Source of the DNA: Oscillospiraceae bacterium
Lineage (GTDB): Bacteria > Bacillota > Clostridia > Oscillospirales > Ruminococcaceae
NCBI GenBank assembly: GCA_009782665.1
Contig: WRIP01000061.1
Location: 1-6,989, forward strand
Length of the DNA stretch: 6,989 nt
Direction of reading: 5' to 3'
Made by a program: the position numbers and the translations under genes. The notes under the pieces were generated by a model. It did not search any database. It was not told where the DNA came from and saw only the letters and a list, made by a program, of their open reading frames with translations. Positions 1 through 5,580 of the stretch are shown in pieces. The stretch's first letter is position 1. Each line of letters starts with the position of its first letter.

Positions 1-267
1 AAAGGTTCAACTATACCTCACGAAGTTATCGGTAAGTTCGGAGCCAGTCGTGTATTGATGCTACCCGCCATCCCAGGAACCGGTATAATTGCTGGCGGTC
101 CGGTGCGTGCGGTAGTAGAAGTAGCAGGAATTAAAGACATACACACAAAGTCACTGCGTTCCAACAATCCTATTAATGTTGTAACAGCTACCATGGCCGG
201 ACTGAAAACACTAAGAAACGCTGAAGATGTTGCACGCATTCGCGGTAAAGCAGTCAGTGATATATAG
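1..267 (+). CDS. rpsE: 30S ribosomal protein S5, C-terminal 88 residues (5' end outside window)
   Basis: S5 is a small-subunit protein that sits near the decoding region, contacts S4 and S8, and affects translational accuracy. Only the C-terminal half is here. It reads in frame from base 1 to the TAG at 265-267. The visible part has the hallmark C-domain segments: a PHEVIGKFGASRV-like stretch, then GTGIIAGGPVRAV, then EVAGI, then NPINVV, and the terminal RGK box. These match the second half of the S5 family almost without gaps. The window start truncates it; there is no sign of a broken gene. It is the first gene of the spc-type block here and is followed after 15 bases by rpmD, whose ribosome binding site overlaps the rpsE stop. 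Identification is secure; the N-terminal RNA-binding domain cannot be judged. Confidence 0.97.
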   Translation, partial: KGSTIPHEVIGKFGASRVLMLPAIPGTGIIAGGPVRAVVEVAGIKDIHTKSLRSNNPINVVTATMAGLKTLRNAEDVARIRGKAVSDI

Positions 268-282
268 GAGAGAGATATTAGT

Positions 283-879
283 ATGGCAGAAGATAAAGAT
301 TTAACCATAGAGAACGAAGACAGTGAAACTGTAGTCGAACAGTCGGAAGAGAAGGCACCTGTCAAGAAAACTGCTGCAAAGAAAGCAACAGTAGATACCG
401 AAGCAGTCGATACTGCAGGTGACCAAGAGAAACCAGCTCCGAAAAAAAGAACTACCAAAAAAGTAGAAGCTCCTACCAAGTCTGAATCTGAGACATCAAA
501 TGAAGAAACAGCTGAAACTGAACCGGTAAAGAAGACTAAAACCGTAGCGAAGAAGACTGACGCTCCAGCTATAGAAGCAGAAGAAGTAAAAACTACAACT
601 GCCAAAAAGCAAACCGCAAAAAAGACGGAAACGACCGAGTCAAAAGCTGTTGAAGCCAAACTCACAAAAACCACCTCAAGGTCAAAGAAGGTAGCTGAAC
701 CGCAGCTTATTGTAATTAGGTTAAGACGCAGTCTGTCGGGACGCCTTAACAATCAAATAGCTACTGCTAAATCATTAGGTTTACGTCGTATCGGTGATAC
801 CTCGACTCAACCCGACAACGAAGCAACAAGAGGAAAGATAGCAAAGATCTCACACATGATAGAGATTCTAAATCAATAA
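283..879 (+). CDS. rpmD: 50S ribosomal protein L30 with a long N-terminal Lys/Ala/Thr/Glu-rich tail
   Basis: L30 is a small protein of the large ribosomal subunit, normally about 60 residues. This product has 198. Residues 140-198 are a complete L30 domain: the QLIVIRLRRSLSGR strand-turn, the LGLRRIGDT core, then ATRGKIAKISHMIEIL. Residues 1-139 are an extra tail without aromatic residues or Cys, with about 30 acidic and 29 basic residues by my count, so it is probably disordered. The first 26 residues are strongly acidic. Five basic modules follow (first KK pair near residues 28, 54, 83, 108 and 135). The start at 283 is the only possible one: no in-frame ATG, GTG or TTG lies between it and the L30 domain. 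The site is AGGAGAGAG, about 12 bases upstream and overlapping the rpsE stop. It lies between rpsE and rplO, the normal rpmD position. The identity of the C-terminal domain is certain; the role of the tail is unknown. Confidence 0.93.
   Translation: MAEDKDLTIENEDSETVVEQSEEKAPVKKTAAKKATVDTEAVDTAGDQEKPAPKKRTTKKVEAPTKSESETSNEETAETEPVKKTKTVAKKTDAPAIEAEEVKTTTAKKQTAKKTETTESKAVEAKLTKTTSRSKKVAEPQLIVIRLRRSLSGRLNNQIATAKSLGLRRIGDTSTQPDNEATRGKIAKISHMIEILNQ
361..690 (+). repeat. Degenerate basic-module repeat in the L30 tail
   Basis: Codons 27-136 of rpmD encode five related Lys-rich modules: VKKTAAKK, PKKRTTKK, VKKTKTVAKK, AKKQTAKK and SRSKK. The first KK pairs are spaced 26, 29, 25 and 27 residues apart. 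Between them lie Glu/Asp/Thr/Ser-rich linkers. At DNA level the repeat is degenerate, with AAA and AAG freely mixed, so it is an old or selected protein-level repeat and not a fresh tandem duplication. Similar Lys/Ala-rich composition is known from histone H1-like bacterial proteins and from tails of some ribosomal proteins; this is a compositional likeness only. Confidence 0.6.
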
Positions 880-887
880 AGGAGGAG
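880..887 (+). promoter_or_regulatory. Ribosome binding site that fixes the rplO start
   Basis: AGGAGGAG follows the rpmD stop directly. It lies 6-8 bases before the ATG at 894, which is ideal. A TTG at 888 in the same frame would abut this site with no spacing and can be excluded as the start. Confidence 0.85.
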
Positions 888-893
888 TTGTTC

Positions 894-1331
894 ATGAAAT
901 TGCATGAATTACACCCCGCACCCGGAGCCAAAAAAGCTGCAAAGCGCAAAGGACGTGGTCCCGGTTCCGGTAATGGAAAGACAGCGGGGAAAGGACATAA
1001 AGGACAACTTGCCCGTTCCGGTGGTAAAGGCCCATACTTTGAAGGTGGCCAGTTACCTTTGGTAAGACGTGTACCCAAACGTGGATTCAATAATATTTTT
1101 GCTAAAGAAATTGCTATCATCAACCTGCATGATCTAGACAAATTTGAAGATGGGCAGTTGGTAGATGAAGCTTTACTAAGGCAAAGAGGTTTTGTTAAGG
1201 GAACTACCGATGGCATAAAAGTACTCGGCAACGGTTCTCTTACCAAGAAATTAACAGTTAGATTATCTGCTTTTTCGTCATCTGCAAAGCAGAAGATTGA
1301 GGAAGCCGGAGGGAAGGCTGAGGTAGTATAG
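894..1331 (+). CDS. rplO: 50S ribosomal protein L15
   Basis: L15 is a late-assembly protein of the large subunit that threads a long basic N-terminal arm into 23S rRNA. The 145-residue product has the usual family length. The N-terminal third is Gly/Lys/Arg-rich (GRGPGSGNGKTAGKGHKGQ, about residues 20-38). The FEGGQLPLVRRVPKRGF signature lies at about residues 49-65, and the globular C-terminal domain ends in GNGSLTKKLTV and an EEAGGKAEVV tail. The ATG at 894 is chosen over an in-frame TTG at 888 because AGGAGGAG at 880-887 is correctly spaced only for the ATG, and family members begin MKLHEL. It lies 14 bases after rpmD and 2 bases before secY, whose ribosome binding site is inside the last rplO codons, suggesting translational coupling. 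Confidence 0.98.
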   Translation: MKLHELHPAPGAKKAAKRKGRGPGSGNGKTAGKGHKGQLARSGGKGPYFEGGQLPLVRRVPKRGFNNIFAKEIAIINLHDLDKFEDGQLVDEALLRQRGFVKGTTDGIKVLGNGSLTKKLTVRLSAFSSSAKQKIEEAGGKAEVV

Positions 1332-1333
1332 CG

Positions 1334-2647
1334 ATGTTCCAAACCTTTAAGAATGCTTGGAAAATCGAGGATCTTAGAAAACGGATCCTATTCACCCTGG
1401 TTGTATTGGTTATCTATCGTCTGGGAGCAGCTATTGTGGTTCCGTTTATAGATGGTAGGGCAATCAAAGCAGCGCTGAGTGCAAATGCCAACACAATTTT
1501 TTCCTTTTTTGACATGATGACAGGTGGTGGATTCTCGGATTCAACAATCTTTGCATTATCCATCCAGCCTTACATCAATGCATCAATCATCATCAATCTA
1601 CTGCAGATAGCAATCCCGGCATTGGAACGACTCTCACGTGAAGGTGAGCAGGGCCAACAGAAGATTGCCAAGATTACCCGATACACAACGGTAGGTATTG
1701 CGATATCACTCTCGATCGTCTATTACTTCCTAGTCAAACGAAATGATGCACTTGTGTATACGACCGGATTCGACGGTATGTTTGCCGCTGTAGTAATCGT
1801 ACTCTGTTTTACCGGTGGTGCTCTACTGGTTATGTGGCTAGGTGAACAGATAGATGAGAATGGTATAGGAAGTGGTATCTCACTTATCATCTTTACTGGT
1901 ATCGTCAGTAATCTCGTCAAGATAGTACCACAGGTCATCTCCTACTTCATGGTCGCAGCCGGTAAAGTAGACGGTGCATTACCACAACCGATATTCTTTG
2001 TCATTATCCCGCTCATTATTGCAATGTTCTTTGCAATGCTGATATTCATAGTAGTCATGTCTGCTGCCGAGAGACGTATCCCGGTGCAGTATGCCAAACG
2101 TGTAGTCGGTAGAAAAATGTATGGTGGACAGAGTACCCATATACCGATAAAGGTCAATATGACCGGTGTTCTTCCGGTTATCTTCGCCAGCTCAATACTG
2201 TCGGTACCAGGAACCATACGGGACTTCTTCTCGATTGAATCGGGATTCTGGGCATCTATCTTGGGATTCTTCTCAACTAATAACTGGGGATATGCAGCGT
2301 TCTATGCGGTGCTAATCGTCGCCTTCAACTACTTCTATGTAGCAGTTCAATATCAGCCTATGCAGATGGCTAACGATATCCGTAAAAACTCGGGTACAAT
2401 TCCAGGAATCAGACCAGGTAAACCAACTGCAGATTTTATCCAGCGTGTCATATCAAAAATCACCTTTATTGGAGCGATATTCTTGGTTATCGTGGCTACC
2501 TTACCGATTATCATAGATAAGACAACCGGAATAAGTATTGCTCTCGGCGGTACCTCGGTACTCATTCTCGTCGGTGTTGCACTAGAAATCAGCGAAACAC
2601 TCGAGTCGTACATGCTAATGCGTCATCATAAAGGATTCCTTGAATAG
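1334..2647 (+). CDS. secY: Protein translocase subunit SecY
   Basis: SecY is the channel-forming membrane subunit of the SecYEG translocon, which exports unfolded proteins and inserts membrane proteins. The 437-residue length matches the family. Ten hydrophobic segments can be traced at about residues 18-38, 72-92, 116-135, 150-170, 180-205, 217-245, 273-292, 318-340, 373-393 and 400-420. Conserved motifs are present: LERLSREGEQGQQK after TM2, GEQIDENGIGSGISL leading into TM5, the cytosolic ERRIPVQYAKR loop (about 246-256) used by SecA and the ribosome, NDIRKNSGTIPGIRPGKPT (about 347-365), and the C-terminal LESYMLMRHHKGF. The ATG at 1334 has GAGG at 1320-1323 as its site, ten bases upstream and inside rplO, so translation is probably coupled. 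Location between rplO and adk is the standard one. I see nothing missing. Confidence 0.98.
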   Translation: MFQTFKNAWKIEDLRKRILFTLVVLVIYRLGAAIVVPFIDGRAIKAALSANANTIFSFFDMMTGGGFSDSTIFALSIQPYINASIIINLLQIAIPALERLSREGEQGQQKIAKITRYTTVGIAISLSIVYYFLVKRNDALVYTTGFDGMFAAVVIVLCFTGGALLVMWLGEQIDENGIGSGISLIIFTGIVSNLVKIVPQVISYFMVAAGKVDGALPQPIFFVIIPLIIAMFFAMLIFIVVMSAAERRIPVQYAKRVVGRKMYGGQSTHIPIKVNMTGVLPVIFASSILSVPGTIRDFFSIESGFWASILGFFSTNNWGYAAFYAVLIVAFNYFYVAVQYQPMQMANDIRKNSGTIPGIRPGKPTADFIQRVISKITFIGAIFLVIVATLPIIIDKTTGISIALGGTSVLILVGVALEISETLESYMLMRHHKGFLE

Positions 2648-2660
2648 GATTGGGGTATAA

Positions 2661-3293
2661 ATGAGAATAATTTTACTCGGTGCACCGGGTGCAGGAAAAG
2701 GTACACAGGCAGAAATAGTATCCAAGAGACTCTCAATACCGGTTATCAGTACCGGAAATATCCTGCGTGAAGCAATGAAAAATCTAACCGAACTCGGAAA
2801 ACAAGCAAAGAGTTTTGTCGAAAGCGGTGCTTTAGTTCCTGATGACGTAATAATCGGTATTCTGAATGAAAGACTTGCCGACGATGATTGTCTCAATGGC
2901 TTTATACTCGACGGGGTTCCTCGTACAATAGTACAGGCGGATGCAATAGCCAATATGGGAATTCTCATCGACAAGGTCGTAAATATTGCGGTTCCCGATG
3001 AAGTTATCATCGAGCGTATGTCAGGCAGACGAGTTTGTGTAAACTGCGGAGCTAGCTATCATATTAGCTATAATGCGCCAAAAACCGAGGATATATGTGA
3101 TAGTTGCGGTGAAACGTTAATTATTAGGGATGACGATAAGAAAGAGACGGTAGAACAACGTCTGGCAGTCTATACCGAACTGACGAAACCGCTCATCGGT
3201 TACTACAAGAAACTCGGTAAACTGAGTTCGGTAAACGGTGACGCTCAGATAGATGATATTACCCGAGATATACTAGCTGCTTTGGAGAAGTAG
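2661..3293 (+). CDS. adk: Adenylate kinase, zinc-binding long-lid type
   Basis: This cytosolic enzyme interconverts ATP + AMP and 2 ADP. The 210-residue length is typical of the long bacterial form. The P-loop GAPGAGKGT is at residues 7-15, the AMP-binding STGNILR at about 30-36, the DGVPRT box at 84-89, and the lid starts with SGRRVC. The lid carries four cysteines, C126 and C129 with C146 and C149, the zinc site found in Gram-positive and other adenylate kinases. IIRDDDKKETVEQRL (about 154-168) supplies conserved Arg and Asp residues. Two positions differ from the textbook enzyme: Asn at 33 where E. coli has Asp, and Val at 86 where most family members have Phe (DGFPRT). The upstream site is weak (AGGA then GGGG, 2646-2655). 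It lies 13 bases after secY and 4 before map, in the normal order. Confidence 0.97.
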   Translation: MRIILLGAPGAGKGTQAEIVSKRLSIPVISTGNILREAMKNLTELGKQAKSFVESGALVPDDVIIGILNERLADDDCLNGFILDGVPRTIVQADAIANMGILIDKVVNIAVPDEVIIERMSGRRVCVNCGASYHISYNAPKTEDICDSCGETLIIRDDDKKETVEQRLAVYTELTKPLIGYYKKLGKLSSVNGDAQIDDITRDILAALEK

Positions 3294-3297
3294 TATC

Positions 3298-4062
3298 ATG
3301 GTAATCATAAAATCTGCATCAGATATAAAGAAAATGAAGATAGCGGGTGAAATATCGGTCAACGCACTGAAAATAGCTAAAGATGCACTCGCTGCAGGAG
3401 TTACCACACTGTCTGTAGACAAGGAAGTAACCAAATATATCATCTCCAGAAACGCAAAACCTGCCTTTTTAGGTTACCAAGGATTTCCGAATGCCACCTG
3501 TATCTCGATAAACAATGAATTAATTCACGGAATACCCTCAAACAACCGAAAGGTATCTGAAGGTGATATCGTAAGCATAGATGTCGGTGTAATCTATGAC
3601 AGGTTTTACGGAGATAATGCTGCCACATTTGCAATAGGAGAGATATCTGAAGAAGATAGTAAACTGCTAGCTGTTACCAAAGAGTGTCTCATAAAGGCGA
3701 TAGCCATTGCAGTTGGCGGTAACAGACTCGGAGATATTGGATATACCATCGAAAATCATGCTCACCAAAATGGGTTTTCAATTGTGGAAGCATATCAAGG
3801 GCACGGACTCGGTAGAAAACTACATGAAGACCCAAGTGTACTCAACTTCGGGATAAAAGGCAGAGGTATAAAGTTGATACCCGGCATGACCATAGCTATC
3901 GAACCGATGGTAAACGCAGGGGTCAAAGACATATATGTAGACCCAGTCGATGGTTGGACGGTTAAGACAATGGATAATTTACACTCAGCACATTTCGAGA
4001 TGAGTATAGCTATTACCGATAATGACCCTATTATCCTGACCGATTGGCGAGAGGTAATCTGA
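3298..4062 (+). CDS. map: Methionine aminopeptidase, type I
   Basis: It removes the initiator methionine from nascent proteins as they leave the ribosome. The 254-residue protein has the pita-bread fold signature and no N-terminal zinc-finger extension, so it is the short type Ia form. The five metal ligands can be placed: D95 (SIDVGV), D106 (YGDNAAT), H169 (GHGLGRKLHEDP), E202 (IEPMVNAG) and E234 (AHFEMS). The catalytic histidines correspond to H77 (LIHGIP) and H176. The segment around the last ligand reads HFEM; many Firmicutes have HFEH or HYEN there, so Met at 235 is a small oddity next to an intact ligand. The site GGAG at 3284-3287 lies within the last codons of adk. Its TGA shares one base with the ATG of the next gene (TGATG), implying translational coupling to the KOW protein. 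Confidence 0.97.
   Translation: MVIIKSASDIKKMKIAGEISVNALKIAKDALAAGVTTLSVDKEVTKYIISRNAKPAFLGYQGFPNATCISINNELIHGIPSNNRKVSEGDIVSIDVGVIYDRFYGDNAATFAIGEISEEDSKLLAVTKECLIKAIAIAVGGNRLGDIGYTIENHAHQNGFSIVEAYQGHGLGRKLHEDPSVLNFGIKGRGIKLIPGMTIAIEPMVNAGVKDIYVDPVDGWTVKTMDNLHSAHFEMSIAITDNDPIILTDWREVI
4049..4054 (+). promoter_or_regulatory. Ribosome binding site that fixes the KOW gene start
   Basis: GAGAGG inside the last map codons ends 7 bases before the ATG at 4062. It supports that ATG over an in-frame TTG at 4044, which would lie upstream of this site. Confidence 0.7.
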
Positions 4063-4313
4063 TGCAGCCAGCAAGAGGTACGATAGTCATCTCATTAGCC
4101 GGACGAGACAAAGATAAGTATTTGGCAGTCATATCAGCTGACGAAAAGACCCTATATCTAGCAAATGGTAAGCTGAGGTCGATTGTTTCACCAAAGAAGA
4201 AGAACATAAAACATGTCTCAATCACAGGTACGGTACTGGATGAAGAGATGCTGCTCTATGATAAGAGATTAAGGAACGCTATTAAGGAAGTATTTAGGTC
4301 AGATAGTCGTTGA
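4062..4313 (+). CDS. KOW-domain RNA-binding protein (L14e/L27e-like), function unknown
   Basis: This is an 83-residue basic protein of the small KOW family that sits between map and infA in many Firmicutes (the counterpart in Bacillus subtilis is, as I recall, ybzG). The KOW-type beta fold covers about residues 5-52: RGTIVISLAGRDKDKY, then a YLAVI strand and a LANGKLRSI strand, followed by the family hallmark PKKKNIKH at 44-51. A Lys/Arg-rich helical tail (about 65-83) follows. The fold is shared with archaeal and eukaryotic L14e, L6e and L27e, so binding to rRNA or another RNA is likely, but no bacterial role is established that I know of. The ATG overlaps the map stop by one base, and infA starts 22 bases downstream, so it is co-translated with translation genes. 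The family call is firm; the function is inference. Confidence 0.88.
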   Translation: MQPARGTIVISLAGRDKDKYLAVISADEKTLYLANGKLRSIVSPKKKNIKHVSITGTVLDEEMLLYDKRLRNAIKEVFRSDSR

Positions 4314-4320
4314 ACTGCCT

Positions 4321-4326
4321 AGGAGG
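4321..4326 (+). promoter_or_regulatory. Ribosome binding site for the TTG-started infA
   Basis: A perfect AGGAGG lies 9 bases upstream of the TTG at 4336. It is the evidence that infA begins at this non-ATG codon. A second TTG at 4331 is out of frame. Confidence 0.8.
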
Positions 4327-4335
4327 AATCTTGAT

Positions 4336-4554
4336 TTGGCAAAAGATGATGTATTAGAAGTTGAAGGTATTGTAAAGGAAGTGTTACCCAATACTACATT
4401 TCTGGTTGAAATCCAAAATGGTCACAGGATACATGCAAAGATTTCGGGTAAGCTTCGTATGAACTATATTCGTATCTTAGCCGGTGATAGGGTAACGGTA
4501 GAAATGTCACCCTATGATTTGACAAAAGGTCGTATAACCTGGAGATTTAAGTAA
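4336..4554 (+). CDS. infA: Translation initiation factor IF-1
   Basis: IF-1 binds the A site of the 30S subunit during initiation and helps IF-2 and IF-3 select the initiator tRNA. The 72-residue product is exactly the family length and is one S1/OB-fold domain: MAKDDVLEVEG, then VLPNTTFLVEIQNGH, the HAKISGKLRMNYIRI segment and GDRVTVEMSPYDLTKGRI near the C-terminus. The start codon is TTG. The first in-frame ATG is at residue 42, in the middle of the OB fold, so it cannot be the start, while AGGAGG at 4321-4326 is well placed for TTG. A TTG start may keep IF-1 output below that of its neighbours; that is inference. It lies 22 bases after the KOW gene and 37 before rpmJ. Confidence 0.97.
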   Translation: MAKDDVLEVEGIVKEVLPNTTFLVEIQNGHRIHAKISGKLRMNYIRILAGDRVTVEMSPYDLTKGRITWRFK

Positions 4555-4591
4555 AAGTTGAAATATTTTTGGTCCTGATGGAGGTAGAAAG

Positions 4592-4705
4592 ATGAAAGTA
4601 AGACCTTCTGTAAAGAAGATGTGCGATAAATGCAAAATAATCAAACGCCACGGACGCGTTATGGTAATCTGTCCGAATCCAAAACACAAACAACGCCAAG
4701 GTTAG
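4592..4705 (+). CDS. rpmJ: 50S ribosomal protein L36, zinc-ribbon form
   Basis: L36 is the smallest ribosomal protein and binds 23S rRNA in the large subunit. The gene encodes 37 residues beginning MKVRPSVKKMC and ending KHKQRQG. It has the complete zinc ligand set, C11, C14, C27 and H32 (CX2CX12CX4H), so it is the zinc-dependent C+ form and not the zinc-free paralogue used under zinc starvation. GGAGG at 4580-4584 lies 7 bases before the ATG. The gene sits between infA and rpsM, its standard place. A longer reading frame overlaps it in another phase but is only an upstream extension of the rpsM frame. Confidence 0.97.
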   Translation: MKVRPSVKKMCDKCKIIKRHGRVMVICPNPKHKQRQG

Positions 4706-4731
4706 GCGTAATTAACGGAGGTAATACTTAT

Positions 4732-5100
4732 ATGGCGCGAATTGCCGGAACCGACCTGCCAAGAGAAAAGCGAGTTGAAATAGGACTCACATATATTTAT
4801 GGTATCGGTAACAGTTTGTCCAAAACCATACTGAAGAACACTGGAGTTAACCCTGACATCAGAGTCAGAGACTTAACCGATGAAGATGTCGCTAAACTCA
4901 GAGCATATATCGACAACAACTGCAAGGTTGAGGGTGATCTACGTCGAGATACTGCACTCGATATCAAGCGTCTGATTGAGATTGGGTGTTATCGGGGTGT
5001 GCGTCATCGTAGAGGACTTCCTGTGCGGGGACAGAGAAGCAAGACCAATGCTCGTACCCGTAAAGGGCCCAGAAGAACTATGGCCAACAAGAGGAAGTAA
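4732..5100 (+). CDS. rpsM: 30S ribosomal protein S13
   Basis: S13 is in the head of the small subunit. It forms bridges to the 50S subunit, and its C-terminal tail contacts P-site tRNA. The 122-residue product starts MARIAGTDLP and shows IYGIGNSLSKTIL (helix-hairpin-helix-like region, about residues 22-34), the RRDTALDIKRLIEIGCYRG segment (about 71-89), RHRRGLPVRGQRSKTNARTR and a Lys/Arg-rich end. The ATG at 4732 is chosen over upstream in-frame starts, because the added residues would overlap rpmJ and have no S13 likeness, and because GGAGG at 4717-4721 is ten bases upstream of it. It lies 26 bases after rpmJ and 15 before rpsK, the normal head of the alpha-operon set. Confidence 0.98.
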   Translation: MARIAGTDLPREKRVEIGLTYIYGIGNSLSKTILKNTGVNPDIRVRDLTDEDVAKLRAYIDNNCKVEGDLRRDTALDIKRLIEIGCYRGVRHRRGLPVRGQRSKTNARTRKGPRRTMANKRK

Positions 5101-5115
5101 GGAGGAGAACCATAT

Positions 5116-5520
5116 ATGCCAGCACCAAGAAGACGTGGAACTACAGGTACAAGGCGTCGTCGTGAACGCAAGAATATTGAACGCGGCGTAGCACACATTC
5201 AGGCTACCTTTAATAATACAATAGTTACTATCACCGATGTTGCCGGAAACACACTTTCATGGGCATCTGCCGGTGGGTTAGGGTTCAGAGGATCGAGAAA
5301 ATCCACACCCTTTGCCGCACAGCAAGCCTCAGAGGTAGCTGCAAAAGCTGCCATGGAGCATGGACTTCGTACAGTAGAAGTTTTAGTAAAAGGTCCCGGA
5401 TCAGGGCGTGAAGCTGCCATCCGAGCGTTAGCAACCGCAGGTTTAGAGGTTACAATGATTAAGGATGTGACTCCCATACCTCACAACGGATGCAGACCAC
5501 CCAAGAGACGTCGTATATAA
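5116..5520 (+). CDS. rpsK: 30S ribosomal protein S11
   Basis: S11 lies on the platform of the small subunit close to the mRNA exit region and contacts S7 and S18 in known structures. The 134-residue product has an Arg-rich N-terminal arm (RRRGTTGTRRRRERKN, about 5-20), the HIQATFNNTIVTITD core (about 27-41), GNTLSWASAGGLGFRGSRKSTP, and the C-terminal signature VTPIPHNGCRPPKRRRI. GGAGGAG at 5101-5107 immediately follows the rpsM stop and is 8 bases from the ATG. A 60-base gap separates it from rpsD, the longest in this window, whereas the gap to rpsM is only 15. Confidence 0.98.
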   Translation: MPAPRRRGTTGTRRRRERKNIERGVAHIQATFNNTIVTITDVAGNTLSWASAGGLGFRGSRKSTPFAAQQASEVAAKAAMEHGLRTVEVLVKGPGSGREAAIRALATAGLEVTMIKDVTPIPHNGCRPPKRRRI

Positions 5521-5539
5521 TAGAAAAGTTAACCGAACC

Positions 5540-5558
5540 CCAATCAATAGCTGATTGG
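5540..5558 (+). promoter_or_regulatory. Small inverted repeat in the rpsD leader
   Basis: A perfect 7-base inverted repeat, CCAATCA and TGATTGG, with a 5-base loop lies in the 60-base rpsK-rpsD gap, about 6 bases before the AGGAGG at 5565-5570. It has no T-run, so it is not an intrinsic terminator. S4 is known to repress its own mRNA in E. coli and Bacillus subtilis, so a leader structure would fit, but this stem is short and could be chance. Confidence 0.25.
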
Positions 5559-5580
5559 AATCACAGGAGGTAATAGAGTT

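Noticed and set aside
18..752. A 244-residue open frame on the minus strand opposite rpsE and rpmD, rich in Ser, Phe, Val and Ala.
   Set aside because: It is the complement of the Lys/Glu/Thr/Ala-rich rpmD tail, whose biased codons leave few stops on the opposite strand. It has no recognisable domain, and it crosses the well-identified rpsE and rpmD genes.
767..1342. A 191-residue minus-strand open frame opposite rplO.
   Set aside because: It mirrors the Gly/Lys/Arg-rich L15 gene, with no family likeness.
4044..4061. An in-frame TTG that would lengthen the KOW protein by six residues.
   Set aside because: It lies upstream of the GAGAGG site, overlaps map more deeply, and family members begin near the ATG at 4062.
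4555..4591. A short T-rich run in the infA-rpmJ gap as a possible terminator.
   Set aside because: No inverted repeat precedes the T-run, and rpmJ follows immediately with its own ribosome binding site.
4630..4731. An upstream extension of the rpsM frame by 34 codons.
   Set aside because: It overlaps rpmJ in another phase, has no S13 likeness, and a good ribosome binding site points to the ATG at 4732.
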